In this document: positions 44,417 to 53,355 of the stretch, piece after piece | Position numbering within the stretch: the stretch's first letter is position 1 | How the letters are laid out: every line of letters starts with the position of its first letter | Assembly (NCBI GenBank): GCA_017889545.1 | Contig: JAGFZV010000012.1 | Span: 1 to 64,000, forward strand | Direction: 5' to 3' | Source of the DNA: Bacillota bacterium | GTDB lineage: Bacteria; Bacillota; Negativicutes; CTSoil-072 | DNA length: 64,000 nucleotides | Program-made: the position numbers and the translations under genes | The notes under the pieces: model-generated | What the model was told of the DNA's origin: nothing | Databases searched by the model: none | Seen by the model: only the letters and a program-made list of their open reading frames with translations

Positions 44417-44425
44417 TGGTATAAT
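44417..44425 (+). promoter_or_regulatory. Extended -10 promoter of dxs
   Basis: TGGTATAAT: a perfect TATAAT (44420-44425) with the TGn extension. No good -35 is visible, which extended -10 promoters tolerate. Leader about 40 nt. Confidence 0.6.
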
Positions 44426-44471
44426 AATGCATGGTATTCATATTGGCTTGATTATTGAAAGAGGGGAACGC

Positions 44472-46361
44472 ATGTTAAACAACCTGCTTTCTACGGTTGA
44501 CCGGCCCCAAGATTTGAAAAATTTATCTGTGGCTCAAATGGAACGGTTGGCTGCGGAAATTCGTGATTTACTTATTAATACAGTTGCCCATAATGGAGGG
44601 CACCTTGCCCCTAACCTCGGAGTGGTTGAATTAACCCTGGCTATACATAACGTGTTTGATAGTCCGCGTGATAAAATTATTTGGGATGTTGGTCACCAGG
44701 CATACGTTCACAAAATTTTGACCGGCAGAAGAAATCAATTTTCAACGATAAGGCAGTTTGGCGGTCTGAGCGGTTTTCCGAAACGAAGCGAAAGCGAACA
44801 TGACGCTTTTGGCGCCGGACATTCCAGTACATCCATATCGGCAGCTGTAGGAATGGCGTTAGCCCGTGACATATCAGGGGAACAACATAAAGTTCTAGCC
44901 GTGATTGGCGATGGATCACTTACGGGAGGGCAGGCTTATGAAGCTTTGGATCAGGCTGGACATTTAGGAAATGATTTAATTGTTGTTCTGAATGATAATG
45001 AGATGTCGATTGCCCGCAATGTTGGTGCGATGGCAACTTATCTGTCTAAGATCCGCACCGATCCCACCTATTCACGCGTAAAGCGTGATGTGGAGTTGCT
45101 ATTGCGCCGTATTCCGGCTATTGGCGAGACGGTTGCCAAGACGGCTGAAAGGGTTAAAGATAGTTTTAAATATTTTTTAATTCCCGGGATGATTTTTGAA
45201 GAATTAGGATTTACTTATTTGGGCCCGATTGACGGGCATAATATCCCTGCCTTGCTTGATGTTTTGGGAAAAGCTAAGGTAATGCAAGGACCTGTCCTTG
45301 TGCATGTGATCACCTGCAAAGGGAAAGGTTATACGCCAGCAGAATGCAGTGCCGATAAATTTCATGGCATTGGTCCTTTCTGTGTAGAATCAGGGAAAGT
45401 CATTTCGAATGGCAATAATCCAACTTACACTTCAATTGCTGGCAAAGCTTTGGTAGAACTTGCGGATAAGGATCCGGAAATTGTCGCAATTACGGCTGCT
45501 ATGCCTCAGGGTACCGGCTTAGGGACCTTTTCCGATCGTTTCCCGAAACGTTTTTTTGATGTGGGTATTGCAGAACCTCATGCCATTACAATGGCTGCAG
45601 CGATGGCTGCGGAGGGCAAAAGACCGGTCATTGCAATTTATTCGACCTTTTTTCAGCGTGCATATGATCAGGTTGTACATGATGTGTGTTTGCAGGAATT
45701 GCCAGTGACTTTTTTATTGGATAGAGCAGGGATCGTCGGTGAAGATGGACCTACACACCATGGCGTTTTTGATTTCGCTTATTTGCGGCATATTCCGCAC
45801 ATGACAATTATGACCCCTAAAGATGAAAATGAGTTGCGGCATATGTTATTTACCGCAATATATCATAATGGTCCGGTTGCCATTCGTTATCCACGAGGGA
45901 GTGGACGGGGAGTGCCAATCGATGATCCTTTTCATCAAATTGAAATAGGCCGCAGCGAAGAACTGGTTTCCGGACAGGATCTTGTATTCTTAGCGGCAGG
46001 CATTATGGTGGAACCTTGTCTTGCCGCCAAAGACTTGTTAGCAGCGGAAGGTATTCGAGCAGGTGTTGTCAATGCCCGTTTTGTAAAACCTATCGATGTA
46101 GAAATGGTGAAAAAGCTATCTGCCAGCGGTGCGGTTATTGTTACCGTTGAAGATCATGTTTTGCCTGGTGGATTTGGATCGGCTGTTCTGGAATGTATCA
46201 ATTCACAGAATATATCTGGCGTGAAATTATTGCGGTTAGGACTACCGGACCAATTTATTGAACATGGCAGCCGTGAGCAGCTTTTGGAACAGTTCGGTTT
46301 ATCCGCTTCTGGCATCAGTGCTGCAGCCAAGGCGTATTTTTATCAATATGGAGCAAAATAG
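44472..46361 (+). CDS. dxs: 1-deoxy-D-xylulose-5-phosphate synthase
   Basis: First enzyme of the MEP isoprenoid pathway; thiamine-diphosphate dependent. Visible motifs: VGHQAYVHKILTGR, GAGHSSTSISAAVGMA, the TPP/Mg site GDGSLTGGQAYEALDQAG and the C-terminal DRAGIVGEDGPTHHGVFD. It is 629 aa. ATG 44472 follows AGAGGGGAA; longer in-frame versions would begin inside the promoter. Confidence 0.96.
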   Translation: MLNNLLSTVDRPQDLKNLSVAQMERLAAEIRDLLINTVAHNGGHLAPNLGVVELTLAIHNVFDSPRDKIIWDVGHQAYVHKILTGRRNQFSTIRQFGGLSGFPKRSESEHDAFGAGHSSTSISAAVGMALARDISGEQHKVLAVIGDGSLTGGQAYEALDQAGHLGNDLIVVLNDNEMSIARNVGAMATYLSKIRTDPTYSRVKRDVELLLRRIPAIGETVAKTAERVKDSFKYFLIPGMIFEELGFTYLGPIDGHNIPALLDVLGKAKVMQGPVLVHVITCKGKGYTPAECSADKFHGIGPFCVESGKVISNGNNPTYTSIAGKALVELADKDPEIVAITAAMPQGTGLGTFSDRFPKRFFDVGIAEPHAITMAAAMAAEGKRPVIAIYSTFFQRAYDQVVHDVCLQELPVTFLLDRAGIVGEDGPTHHGVFDFAYLRHIPHMTIMTPKDENELRHMLFTAIYHNGPVAIRYPRGSGRGVPIDDPFHQIEIGRSEELVSGQDLVFLAAGIMVEPCLAAKDLLAAEGIRAGVVNARFVKPIDVEMVKKLSASGAVIVTVEDHVLPGGFGSAVLECINSQNISGVKLLRLGLPDQFIEHGSREQLLEQFGLSASGISAAAKAYFYQYGAK

Positions 46362-47168
46362 ATGCAAAAGGAACGATTGGATGTTTTGTTGGTTAATAAG
46401 GCGTTAGTTTCCAGCCGTGAGAGAGCAAAAACAACTATCATGGCAGGCCTGGTGATTGTTGATGGGAAGAAGATTGACAAAGCGGGAACTATGGTGCCGG
46501 TTGATGCCGATATTCGTGTTTGTGGCGACAGCATTGGTTATGTAAGCCGCGGGGGCTTAAAACTGGCAAAAGCGCTTGCTGTTTTTTCGATTGATCTAAC
46601 TGGTAAAGTGGCTGCTGATGTTGGTGCTTCCACCGGCGGTTTTACGGATTGCGCACTGAAAAACGGTGCAATCCGTGTATATGCGGTTGATGTCGGTTAC
46701 GGACAACTCGCATGGTCTTTAAGGACGGACGCGAGGGTTGTCAACATGGAAAGGACGAATATCCGAACTGTTGAACCAGAACATATCGGTGAACTTTTGG
46801 ACTTTGTATCAATTGATGTAGCGTTTATTTCTCTGGAAAAAGTTTTGCCGGCTGTTTATAGTTTATTGCTGCCTCAGGGGATAGTCGTGGCGTTGATTAA
46901 ACCCCAATTTGAGGCTGGCAGAGAAAAGGTGGGTAAAAAAGGAGTAATAAAAGATCCGAAAGTTCACCGGGAAGTAATTCAGCATGTTTTGGAAGTTGCT
47001 CAAAAAATGGGCTTTGCTTCGCAAGGGCTGACATTTTCACCGGTTAAAGGACCAGAAGGCAATATTGAATATCTGCTTTTACTGAAAAAAACGTCTGAAA
47101 CCAGCAAAGTGACAGACGAAATTGTTGAACAGGTAGTACAGGAAGCACATACTGCATTAATAGGTTGA
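46362..47168 (+). CDS. tlyA: TlyA family rRNA (cytidine-2'-O)-methyltransferase
   Basis: An N-terminal S4 RNA-binding domain (RLDVLLVNKALVSSRERAK) is followed by an FtsJ-like methyltransferase domain (VAADVGASTGGFTDCAL, DFVSIDVAFISLEKVLP, ALIKPQFEAG). TlyA methylates 16S/23S rRNA in mycobacteria; Firmicutes members are often called hemolysin A without proof of that activity. It is 268 aa and starts directly after the dxs stop, the usual order. Confidence 0.92.
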   Translation: MQKERLDVLLVNKALVSSRERAKTTIMAGLVIVDGKKIDKAGTMVPVDADIRVCGDSIGYVSRGGLKLAKALAVFSIDLTGKVAADVGASTGGFTDCALKNGAIRVYAVDVGYGQLAWSLRTDARVVNMERTNIRTVEPEHIGELLDFVSIDVAFISLEKVLPAVYSLLLPQGIVVALIKPQFEAGREKVGKKGVIKDPKVHREVIQHVLEVAQKMGFASQGLTFSPVKGPEGNIEYLLLLKKTSETSKVTDEIVEQVVQEAHTALIG

Positions 47169-47182
47169 TGGAGGTTGACGAT

Positions 47183-48052
47183 GTGTTGACGATCGGTCTC
47201 TTTCCCAATACGAAAAAACAGAGCGTAGGGACAGTGTTGGCTTGGATGGTGCAGTATTTTAAAGAACGGAACGTAAAAATCCTGCTAAGCGAGGCTGTTG
47301 CTGAGGAAATGGGTTACCCTGAACTTGCCGGAAACCGTGAAAAAATGCAGCGCGAAATCATGCTGGGGATCACGTTGGGTGGAGATGGCACACTCTTGAG
47401 CACAGCACGTGAAATTGCTCCGGTAGGAATTCCGGTTTGCGGCGTAAATATGGGACAGCTTGGCTTTCTTACGGAAGTTGAACTTCCACAGCTTAGCTTG
47501 GCTTTGGACAAAATAATCAACGGAGATTATTATATTGAAGAACGGCTGATGCTGGATGCAATGGTTGTCAGAAATAAAGAAACAATTTATCTTTCATCGG
47601 CATTAAACGATGTTGTTGTCAGCAAGGGCGGATTTTCCCGCATGATACGGATGAAGCTTTTTGTTGACGGACAATTCACAGCGGATTATCCGGCGGATGG
47701 GCTGATTGTCGCTACCTCAACCGGTTCTACGGGTTATTCTCTGTCTGCCGGAGGACCTATCGTGAATCCTAATTTGAAAGTAATTATTTTAACGCCAATT
47801 TGCCCGCATTCTCTCCACACAAGATCTTTAGTCGTATCGGAAAAAGAAGAAATTAAAATTGTATTTCGAGCAACGCATGATGACATTGTATTGACAGTGG
47901 ATGGGCAAACAGTATATAAATTGCTGCCGGATGATGTTGTTCTGGTGAAGCGGTCTGAACATCGAGCGCGGTTTGTACGGTTTTTTGAGTCCAGTTATTA
48001 TCAGACTTTACGGACGAAACTGCGACGAGGCGATGAAAATGAAATTATCTAA
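47183..48052 (+). CDS. nadK: NAD kinase
   Basis: Phosphorylates NAD to NADP. The GGDG motif is LGGDGTLLSTAREIAPVGIPV, the NE/D-type region follows, and the glycine-rich TSTGSTGYSLSAGGPIV is clear. It is 289 aa. GTG 47183 is taken because GGAGG (47170-47174) is 8 nt upstream; the ATG at 47168 overlaps that site. Confidence 0.94.
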   Translation: MLTIGLFPNTKKQSVGTVLAWMVQYFKERNVKILLSEAVAEEMGYPELAGNREKMQREIMLGITLGGDGTLLSTAREIAPVGIPVCGVNMGQLGFLTEVELPQLSLALDKIINGDYYIEERLMLDAMVVRNKETIYLSSALNDVVVSKGGFSRMIRMKLFVDGQFTADYPADGLIVATSTGSTGYSLSAGGPIVNPNLKVIILTPICPHSLHTRSLVVSEKEEIKIVFRATHDDIVLTVDGQTVYKLLPDDVVLVKRSEHRARFVRFFESSYYQTLRTKLRRGDENEII

Positions 48053-48638
48053 TGCAGTAAAGATGGCTCATCAGTTCTTGTCTGACCGGTTGTCTAATGC
48101 GCAGTATGTTGTTGATGCAACTGCCGGTAACGGTTATGATACTTTGTTTTTGGCGAAAAATACTTCGGAGAACGCGACTATTTTCGCATTCGATATACAG
48201 CAAATTGCGTTGGATAAAGCCAGAAAGCTTATTGATAATCATGGCTTTTCATCTAAAATACGATATATTTTGGACAGTCATGTTGATATTGCTTCTTATG
48301 CAGATCATCAGATCGATGTTGTCATGTTTAATCTGGGTTATTTGCCCGGAGGTTCTCATGCAATTACGACCCAGGCAAAAACTACTGTGCTGGCATTGCA
48401 AAACGTATTGCCGCATCTTTCCTTGAACGGCATGGTATCAGTGGTTGCTTACCCTGGACATCCGGCGGGAACAGAAGAACAATTGCTGCTTAAGGACTTC
48501 TTGCAATCGCTTCCGCAGCAAACATATACTGTCAGTAGTTATGTGATATTGAATCAGATTCATCATCCGCCGGTATTGTACATGATTGAAAAAGTAGGAG
48601 GAAAAGCCGATGAAGGGACTGCGTCACGCAAAAATTAA
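48039..48638 (+). CDS. Class I SAM-dependent methyltransferase, YtqB-like (predicted rRNA methylase)
   Basis: A 199-aa Rossmann methyltransferase (DATAGNGYDTLFLAKN as the SAM motif, VVMFNLGYLPGG as the NPPY-like motif) of the family annotated as predicted rRNA methylase (YtqB). ATG 48039 is best spaced from GACGAGG; ATG 48033 is possible. It overlaps nadK at its start and argR at its end, so it is part of the same operon. The substrate is not known from sequence. Confidence 0.85.
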   Translation: MKLSNAVKMAHQFLSDRLSNAQYVVDATAGNGYDTLFLAKNTSENATIFAFDIQQIALDKARKLIDNHGFSSKIRYILDSHVDIASYADHQIDVVMFNLGYLPGGSHAITTQAKTTVLALQNVLPHLSLNGMVSVVAYPGHPAGTEEQLLLKDFLQSLPQQTYTVSSYVILNQIHHPPVLYMIEKVGGKADEGTASRKN

Positions 48639-49065
48639 AGAAATTATAGAACATCGAGTGATTGAGACGCAAGAAGATTTGGCCGAGGCTCTGAGGAAAG
48701 AGAATATTATTGTGACTCAAGCTACTGTGTCACGGGATATCAAAGAGTTAATGCTGGTTAAAACGCCAACAAGCGATGGCCGGTATCATTATGCACTTCC
48801 TAAGGAACAAAATATCGTTCTCTCACAATCCCGTATGGAGAGAACGTTCAGGGATTCACTTGTGGCGATTGACTACAGTCTAAACATCATCGTTTTAAAA
48901 ACTTTGCCGGGTACGGCGCAGGCGATTGCTTACACTGTGGATTCTGCAAGATGGCCGGAAATACTAGGCACGGTTGCCGGTGATGATACAATTTTTATTA
49001 TTGTCAAACCACCGGAAGCTGTACAACAAGTTTTGGCAAGGTTCAAAGCTTTGGTGCAACCGTAA
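48610..49065 (+). CDS. argR: Arginine repressor ArgR
   Basis: A winged-helix N-terminal domain (TQEDLAEALRKENIIVTQATVSRDIKELML) and a C-terminal arginine-binding hexamerisation domain (ALPGTAQAIAYTVDSARWPEILGTVAGDDTIFII variants). It is 151 aa. GGAGGAAA precedes ATG 48610. The neighbourhood has no arginine genes; its place before recN is conserved in Firmicutes. Confidence 0.94.
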   Translation: MKGLRHAKIKEIIEHRVIETQEDLAEALRKENIIVTQATVSRDIKELMLVKTPTSDGRYHYALPKEQNIVLSQSRMERTFRDSLVAIDYSLNIIVLKTLPGTAQAIAYTVDSARWPEILGTVAGDDTIFIIVKPPEAVQQVLARFKALVQP

Positions 49066-49099
49066 AAGTTATGATTATGGGCAAAGCGGGGAATGGCAA

Positions 49100-50836
49100 T
49101 TGCTAAAGTCCTTACACGTAATTAATTTTGCGCTGATTGAGGAAGCGCAAATCGATTTTGTCGCCGGGTTAAACATCTTGACAGGGGAAACCGGCGCGGG
49201 AAAATCAATCCTAATTGATGCATTCAACAGTGTTTTAGGAGGTCGGTCTTCAGTAGATACGATCCGTTCCGGCTGTGATTATTTTCGCGTGGAAGCTGTT
49301 TTCGATATCCCGTCGTCTAACCCAGTGACCTGTTTATTGGAAGAACAAGGAATACCATTGGAAGATGACAGCCAGCTTATTCTGAGCCGCCGTCTGTCTA
49401 TACATGGAAAAAATATCATCCTGGCAAACGGTTGCAACGTTCCCTTGTCTACGTTAAGAAAAATAGGCGCTTTTTTGGTTGATATGCATGGTCAGCATGA
49501 AAATCAAGCGCTTCTGCATCCGGAGTTTTATTTGACCTTGGTTGACTCTCATTCGCCAGCGATAAAACCTATTCTTGCCTCTTACCAAGGACTGTACCAA
49601 GAATGGCAGGAAGTAAAGAAGCAGTTGGCGGCAACAGAAGATAACGCCCGGGAACGTGCGCAAAGATTGGATATGCTCACTTGGCAAACTCAGGAAATTG
49701 CCATGGCAAACCTTAGAATCGGCGAAGAAGAAATGTTGAAGCAAGAGATTTCTTTTCTCACCAATGCAGAAAAAATTACACACTCCATTCAGCGGATCCA
49801 TGCGCTCTTTTTTGAAGGAAGGCCAGACAATAACGGAGTTATTGCTGACTTAGCCGATATCCGGCGAGAATTAGAAAGTATTGTCCGTTTTGACGATCAT
49901 CTCCAGGCGCAATTGACTGCGATTGGCGATGCTTACTATCAATTGGAAGAAACAAGTGCTAATCTGCGTGACTATGCGGAAACCACTGATTTTGATCCTG
50001 AACGGCTGTCGCAATTGCAAGAACGGATGGATATCATCTACAAGTTAAAGAAGAAGTATGGGTCATCAGAAGAGGAAATTTTGGAATATTATCGCCTGGC
50101 GCTGAAAGAATTAACTGATATTTCCAATCATGAAGAACGGATGGAAAAAATCTTAAATACAAAGAATGTATTGGAAGCGCGCCTGGCAGCGAAAGCTGAC
50201 GAACTACATCGAGCCCGCTGTCAGACCGCCGAAGATATGGCCAAATCAGTGTGTTCCCATTTGACGGACATGTCAATGCCGAATGCGATATTGGCTGCAA
50301 AGGTTATTCCGACAAATGGTTTTTCTCCTACGGGATCCGATGAACTCGCTTTATTATTCTCAGCCAATCCAGGTGAAGAACCGAAGCCGTTGCAAAAAAT
50401 TGCTTCAGGTGGTGAATTGTCTCGAATCGCATTAGCGATTAAGTCTGTTTCTGCTAAACGGGATGATGTTGGAACCATGGTGTTTGATGAAATCGATACA
50501 GGAATCGGAGGTCAGACTGCGCTCAAGGTAGGCGAAAAAATTGGCAAGTTAGGCTGTGAAAAACAAGTGCTATGCATCACTCATTTGCCACATATTGCTT
50601 GTATGGCCGATTCACATATTTATATTGAAAAAACAATTGACGGTGAACGAACCCAGACTATTGTGCGAACGCTGGACCATCAATCGCGCTTAACAGAGCT
50701 TGCAAGAATGATGGGCGGCGATGGTTCAAACCAGTTGGCGGTAGACAATGCTGAACAGCTGTTGATTGCAGCTCAGGCAAAAAAAGAATGTTGGAAAAGT
50801 GAAGCACAGGACTGCGCTTGCACAAATGGAGGCTGA
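49100..50836 (+). CDS. recN: DNA repair protein RecN
   Basis: An SMC-like ATPase for double-strand-break repair. Walker [14 protein letters not shown] lies near residue 30, a central coiled-coil region at about 160-350, the ABC signature [14 protein letters not shown] near 435 and Walker [13 protein letters not shown] near 460. TTG 49100 follows GCGGGGAA and gives the standard N-terminus [15 protein letters not shown]. It is 578 aa. spo0A follows after 10 nt without the spoIVB gene that usually intervenes. Confidence 0.95.
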   Translation: MLKSLHVINFALIEEAQIDFVAGLNILTGETGAGKSILIDAFNSVLGGRSSVDTIRSGCDYFRVEAVFDIPSSNPVTCLLEEQGIPLEDDSQLILSRRLSIHGKNIILANGCNVPLSTLRKIGAFLVDMHGQHENQALLHPEFYLTLVDSHSPAIKPILASYQGLYQEWQEVKKQLAATEDNARERAQRLDMLTWQTQEIAMANLRIGEEEMLKQEISFLTNAEKITHSIQRIHALFFEGRPDNNGVIADLADIRRELESIVRFDDHLQAQLTAIGDAYYQLEETSANLRDYAETTDFDPERLSQLQERMDIIYKLKKKYGSSEEEILEYYRLALKELTDISNHEERMEKILNTKNVLEARLAAKADELHRARCQTAEDMAKSVCSHLTDMSMPNAILAAKVIPTNGFSPTGSDELALLFSANPGEEPKPLQKIASGGELSRIALAIKSVSAKRDDVGTMVFDEIDTGIGGQTALKVGEKIGKLGCEKQVLCITHLPHIACMADSHIYIEKTIDGERTQTIVRTLDHQSRLTELARMMGGDGSNQLAVDNAEQLLIAAQAKKECWKSEAQDCACTNGG

Positions 50837-50846
50837 GCTTGTAATC

Positions 50847-51617
50847 ATGAATGAGAAGATTAAGGTAGCGATCGCTGATGACAACCGTGGCTTTTCAAGT
50901 CTTATGGAAGAATGTCTGCTGCGGCAACCAGATATTGATCTAGTTGGAGTTGCATACGACGGCGAAGAAATTTTGCGAATTATACAAGGACAAAAACCGG
51001 ATGTAGTTGTATTAGATATGATCATGCCGCATTTGGATGGTATGGGCGTATTGGAGCGGCTGAATGATGCCGGTGGCCCGAAGCCCAAAATCATCATGTT
51101 GACGGCTTTTGGGCAGGAAAGTATTACACAGCGCGTCATGGAATTAGGAGCGGATTATTATGTTTTAAAGCCGTTCAATATTGAAGTGCTGATCAATCGA
51201 ATTCGGCAACTGGCTACCCAGTCTCACGTTCAGCGATCGTCAACAGTGCAAAATGTCAAAAATCCTTCCATGGAAGCGATCATTACCGATATTATCCGTG
51301 ACATTGGCATTCCGGCTCACATTAAAGGATATCAGTATTTGCGTGATGCAATTATGATCATTTGCGCCGAACCGGACCTTTTAGGTGCGATTACAAAAAC
51401 GCTGTATCCGATGATTGCTGAGAAGCATGCAACAACTCCAAGCCGGGTAGAGCGAGCGATCCGGCATGCCATTGAAGTGACATGGAGCCGCGGTAATGTA
51501 GATGTCATTAATAAAATTTTTGGCCGTGATGTCATGACAGACAAAGGAAAACCGACAAATTCTGAATTTATTGCGATTATCGCTGATAAAATACGAATTG
51601 ATATGCAACAAGAATAG
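50847..51617 (+). CDS. spo0A: Sporulation transcription factor Spo0A
   Basis: A response regulator (256 aa). The receiver domain has the acidic pair in IADDNRG, the phospho-acceptor Asp in [10 protein letters not shown], the Thr in LTAFG and the Lys in VLKPF. The C-terminal Spo0A DNA-binding domain contains [21 protein letters not shown], nearly invariant in the family. It appears intact. ATG 50847 is chosen; an in-frame ATG at 50826 lies inside recN with no ribosome-binding site. The GGAGG at 50828 is rather far from the start (14 nt). Confidence 0.95.
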   Translation: MNEKIKVAIADDNRGFSSLMEECLLRQPDIDLVGVAYDGEEILRIIQGQKPDVVVLDMIMPHLDGMGVLERLNDAGGPKPKIIMLTAFGQESITQRVMELGADYYVLKPFNIEVLINRIRQLATQSHVQRSSTVQNVKNPSMEAIITDIIRDIGIPAHIKGYQYLRDAIMIICAEPDLLGAITKTLYPMIAEKHATTPSRVERAIRHAIEVTWSRGNVDVINKIFGRDVMTDKGKPTNSEFIAIIADKIRIDMQQE

Positions 51618-51650
51618 CGGAAATAAAATTAAGCAATAAAGGAGAAAGAA

Positions 51651-52337
51651 ATGGAAACGTACGAAAAATTACTACGAGGCAATTCAAGGGTGAAAATTCT
51701 GATGGGTGAGTTTGGCAGCGGAAAAACGGAATTGGCAATAAATTATGCATTGGCTTTACGTGATCAGGGAGCTGATACTGCGATTGTGGATATCGATTTG
51801 GTAAAGCCTTATTTTCGTACCCGCGAGAATAGCATGATTTTGCAGAAACATGGTGTCCTGTTGGTTGCACCGGATAAAAATTTGGCGAATGCTGATCTGC
51901 CGATTCTTCCGCATGAACTATCCAGAATACTGCATGGGACAAACCATGAGGTGGTTATGGATGTCGGCGGCGGTGAATCTGCCATTGTGCTTGGCCAGCT
52001 GTGTAAGGAATTCGAAAAATCTACTTATCAGGCGATAATGGTCGTCAATACCCGTAGGCCGTTTACCCGGGATAAAGAGGGAATTATCCAAACTTTACGA
52101 CGTATTGAAAAAGCTTCCCGTTTGAAAATCAGCGGATTGATCAGCAATACTAACCTTGCTGACGAGACTACTTGCGAGCATGTTTATGAGGGGTTGCAAA
52201 TAGTTGAAGCAGCGGCTGCAGAATTACAGTTGCCAATTTTATGGGTTGTTGCACCGGAATGGCTGGCGGAAGAGGTAAAGGTTGACTATCCTTTGTTCAT
52301 TTTGAAACCATATACACAATATCCTTGGATGATATGA
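51651..52337 (+). CDS. P-loop ATP-binding protein of unknown function
   Basis: A 228-aa protein with Walker A GEFGSGKTEL near residue 21, a DIDLVKPYFRTREN segment and a Walker B-like MDVGGGESA near 100, resembling CobQ/MinD-type P-loop folds. It has no membrane segment. AAAGGAGAAAG precedes ATG 51651. Homologous ATP-binding proteins occur in anaerobic Firmicutes, sometimes near oxidoreductase genes, but no function is assigned. Here it lies between spo0A and a NUDIX gene. Confidence 0.75.
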   Translation: METYEKLLRGNSRVKILMGEFGSGKTELAINYALALRDQGADTAIVDIDLVKPYFRTRENSMILQKHGVLLVAPDKNLANADLPILPHELSRILHGTNHEVVMDVGGGESAIVLGQLCKEFEKSTYQAIMVVNTRRPFTRDKEGIIQTLRRIEKASRLKISGLISNTNLADETTCEHVYEGLQIVEAAAAELQLPILWVVAPEWLAEEVKVDYPLFILKPYTQYPWMI

Positions 52338-52378
52338 AGAATAAATATTGCAAAGGGATATGTCGGGGGCGAGCATGA

Positions 52379-52909
52379 ATGGATTTGCGAGAAAAATTAA
52401 TTGAATCGAAACTGTTGTATGATGGAAAAATTTTAAAATTACGTTTTGATACTGTAACGCTACCCGATGGCGAACTTAGTACGAGAGAAATTGTGGAACA
52501 TCCCGGTGCGGTTGCTATCGTTCCTATCACTGCAGATGGCCGAATTGTACTGGTTCGCCAATACAGACATGCTATCGGCGATCTCATGTTAGAGATCCCG
52601 GCCGGCAAGCTGGACGCGGGCGAAGATCCGCTAGCGTGCGCTTATCGTGAATTGGAGGAGGAAACGGGTTATTCCGCTGGTTCTTTACGGTATTTGTCCA
52701 GCGTATACACCACTCCCGGTTTTACGAACGAAAAGATTCATTTGTATGTGGCCGGCCAGTTATGCGAAACAAAACAAAGGACGGACAATGATGAATTCAT
52801 AAACGTAGAGATTTATTCTTGTATGCAAATACGGTCATTAATTGATACCGGTGTTATTTGTGATGCGAAGACGATGCTTGCTTTATTGCTTTCCGGCGTT
52901 CTGTCGTAA
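52379..52909 (+). CDS. nudF: NUDIX hydrolase, probable ADP-ribose pyrophosphatase
   Basis: A NUDIX protein (176 aa) with the box GKLDAGEDPLACAYRELEEETGYS matching G-x5-E-x7-REUxEExGU, preceded by EIPAG and with the N-terminal strand region VEHPGAVAIVPI typical of ADP-ribose pyrophosphatases. GGGGGCGAG precedes ATG 52379. It ends the long + strand operon; a very strong terminator follows. Confidence 0.9.
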   Translation: MDLREKLIESKLLYDGKILKLRFDTVTLPDGELSTREIVEHPGAVAIVPITADGRIVLVRQYRHAIGDLMLEIPAGKLDAGEDPLACAYRELEEETGYSAGSLRYLSSVYTTPGFTNEKIHLYVAGQLCETKQRTDNDEFINVEIYSCMQIRSLIDTGVICDAKTMLALLLSGVLS

Positions 52910-52925
52910 GTAACAGGAAATAGAA

Positions 52926-52971
52926 ATGGGGCTGAAGAAAACAAACAATGTGTTTTCTTCAGCCCCATTTT
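52926..52971 (+). terminator. Strong terminator after nudF
   Basis: A perfect 18-bp stem: 52926-52943 pairs with 52951-52968, loop AACAATG, followed by TTT. It is the longest perfect hairpin seen in the window and could work on both strands. Confidence 0.9.
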
Positions 52972-53068
52972 AGTACACCAGAAAGTATAAATTTTATCTG
53001 GTGTACATAAGTGCAACCAGCGGCTTCCGCCATCGCTATAAAAGCTCGGCGCAAGCCGGGTTTTCTAA
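52972..53068 (+). repeat. Dispersed intergenic repeat, copy 2 (long form)
   Basis: It starts AGTACACCAGAAAGTATAAA, like copy 1, and contains the same 40-nt block at 53021-53060 (one mismatch). Here the first hairpin is complete: GTACACCAGA (52973-52982) / TCTGGTGTAC (52997-53006), 10 bp with a 14-nt AT-rich loop. The second hairpin AGCTCGGC-GCAA-GCCGGG is shared. It lies in the convergent gap between nudF and the minus-strand thioredoxin gene, directly after a terminator, as copy 1 does. Confidence 0.75.
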
Positions 53069-53071
53069 CAT

Positions 53072-53101
53072 GGCGAAATGCAGTTTTTTTACTGTTTCGC
53101 C
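53072..53101 (-). terminator. Possible terminator of the arsR-permease-thioredoxin operon
   Basis: On the minus strand GGCGAAA and TTTCGCC (with CAGT/ACTG inside) form a hairpin that overlaps the thioredoxin stop codon at 53089-53091. There is no T run after it on the minus strand, so function as a terminator is uncertain. Confidence 0.4.
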
Positions 53102-53331
53102 GCTTCTATCATTTTTTTTATTTCAGTTGAAGTTGGTATTTTTCCAACGGATGTGACCAGACCATCAATGACTATGGCCGGAGTTCTCATTACGCCATAG
53201 CCGGCAATTTCTTTCGCATTGTCAACTTTAATAATTTCGGCCTGAGTTTGTAATTCCTGATCCGCTTTCACTACTTCTTTGTAAAGTTGGTCGCATTTTG
53301 AACATCCATAACCTAAAATTTTAATTTCCAT
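53089..53331 (-). CDS. Small thioredoxin-fold protein (redox-active disulfide protein 2 type)
   Basis: An 80-aa thioredoxin-like protein (MEIKILGYGCSKCDQLYKEV) with a C-x2-C redox site (GCSKC) and the cis-proline region VMRTPAIVIDG. This is the TM0996/MTH895-type mini-thioredoxin often found beside DUF318 permeases and ArsR regulators. It starts at 53331 because AGGAGGA is then correctly spaced; a GTG/TTG-type extension to 53349 is not supported. It probably serves the permease upstream, perhaps by passing electrons or handling a thiol-bound substrate; that is inference. Confidence 0.88.
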   Translation of the reverse strand: MEIKILGYGCSKCDQLYKEVVKADQELQTQAEIIKVDNAKEIAGYGVMRTPAIVIDGLVTSVGKIPTSTEIKKMIEAAKQ

Positions 53332-53355
53332 CGTAGTTCCTCCTATCATATGTGA

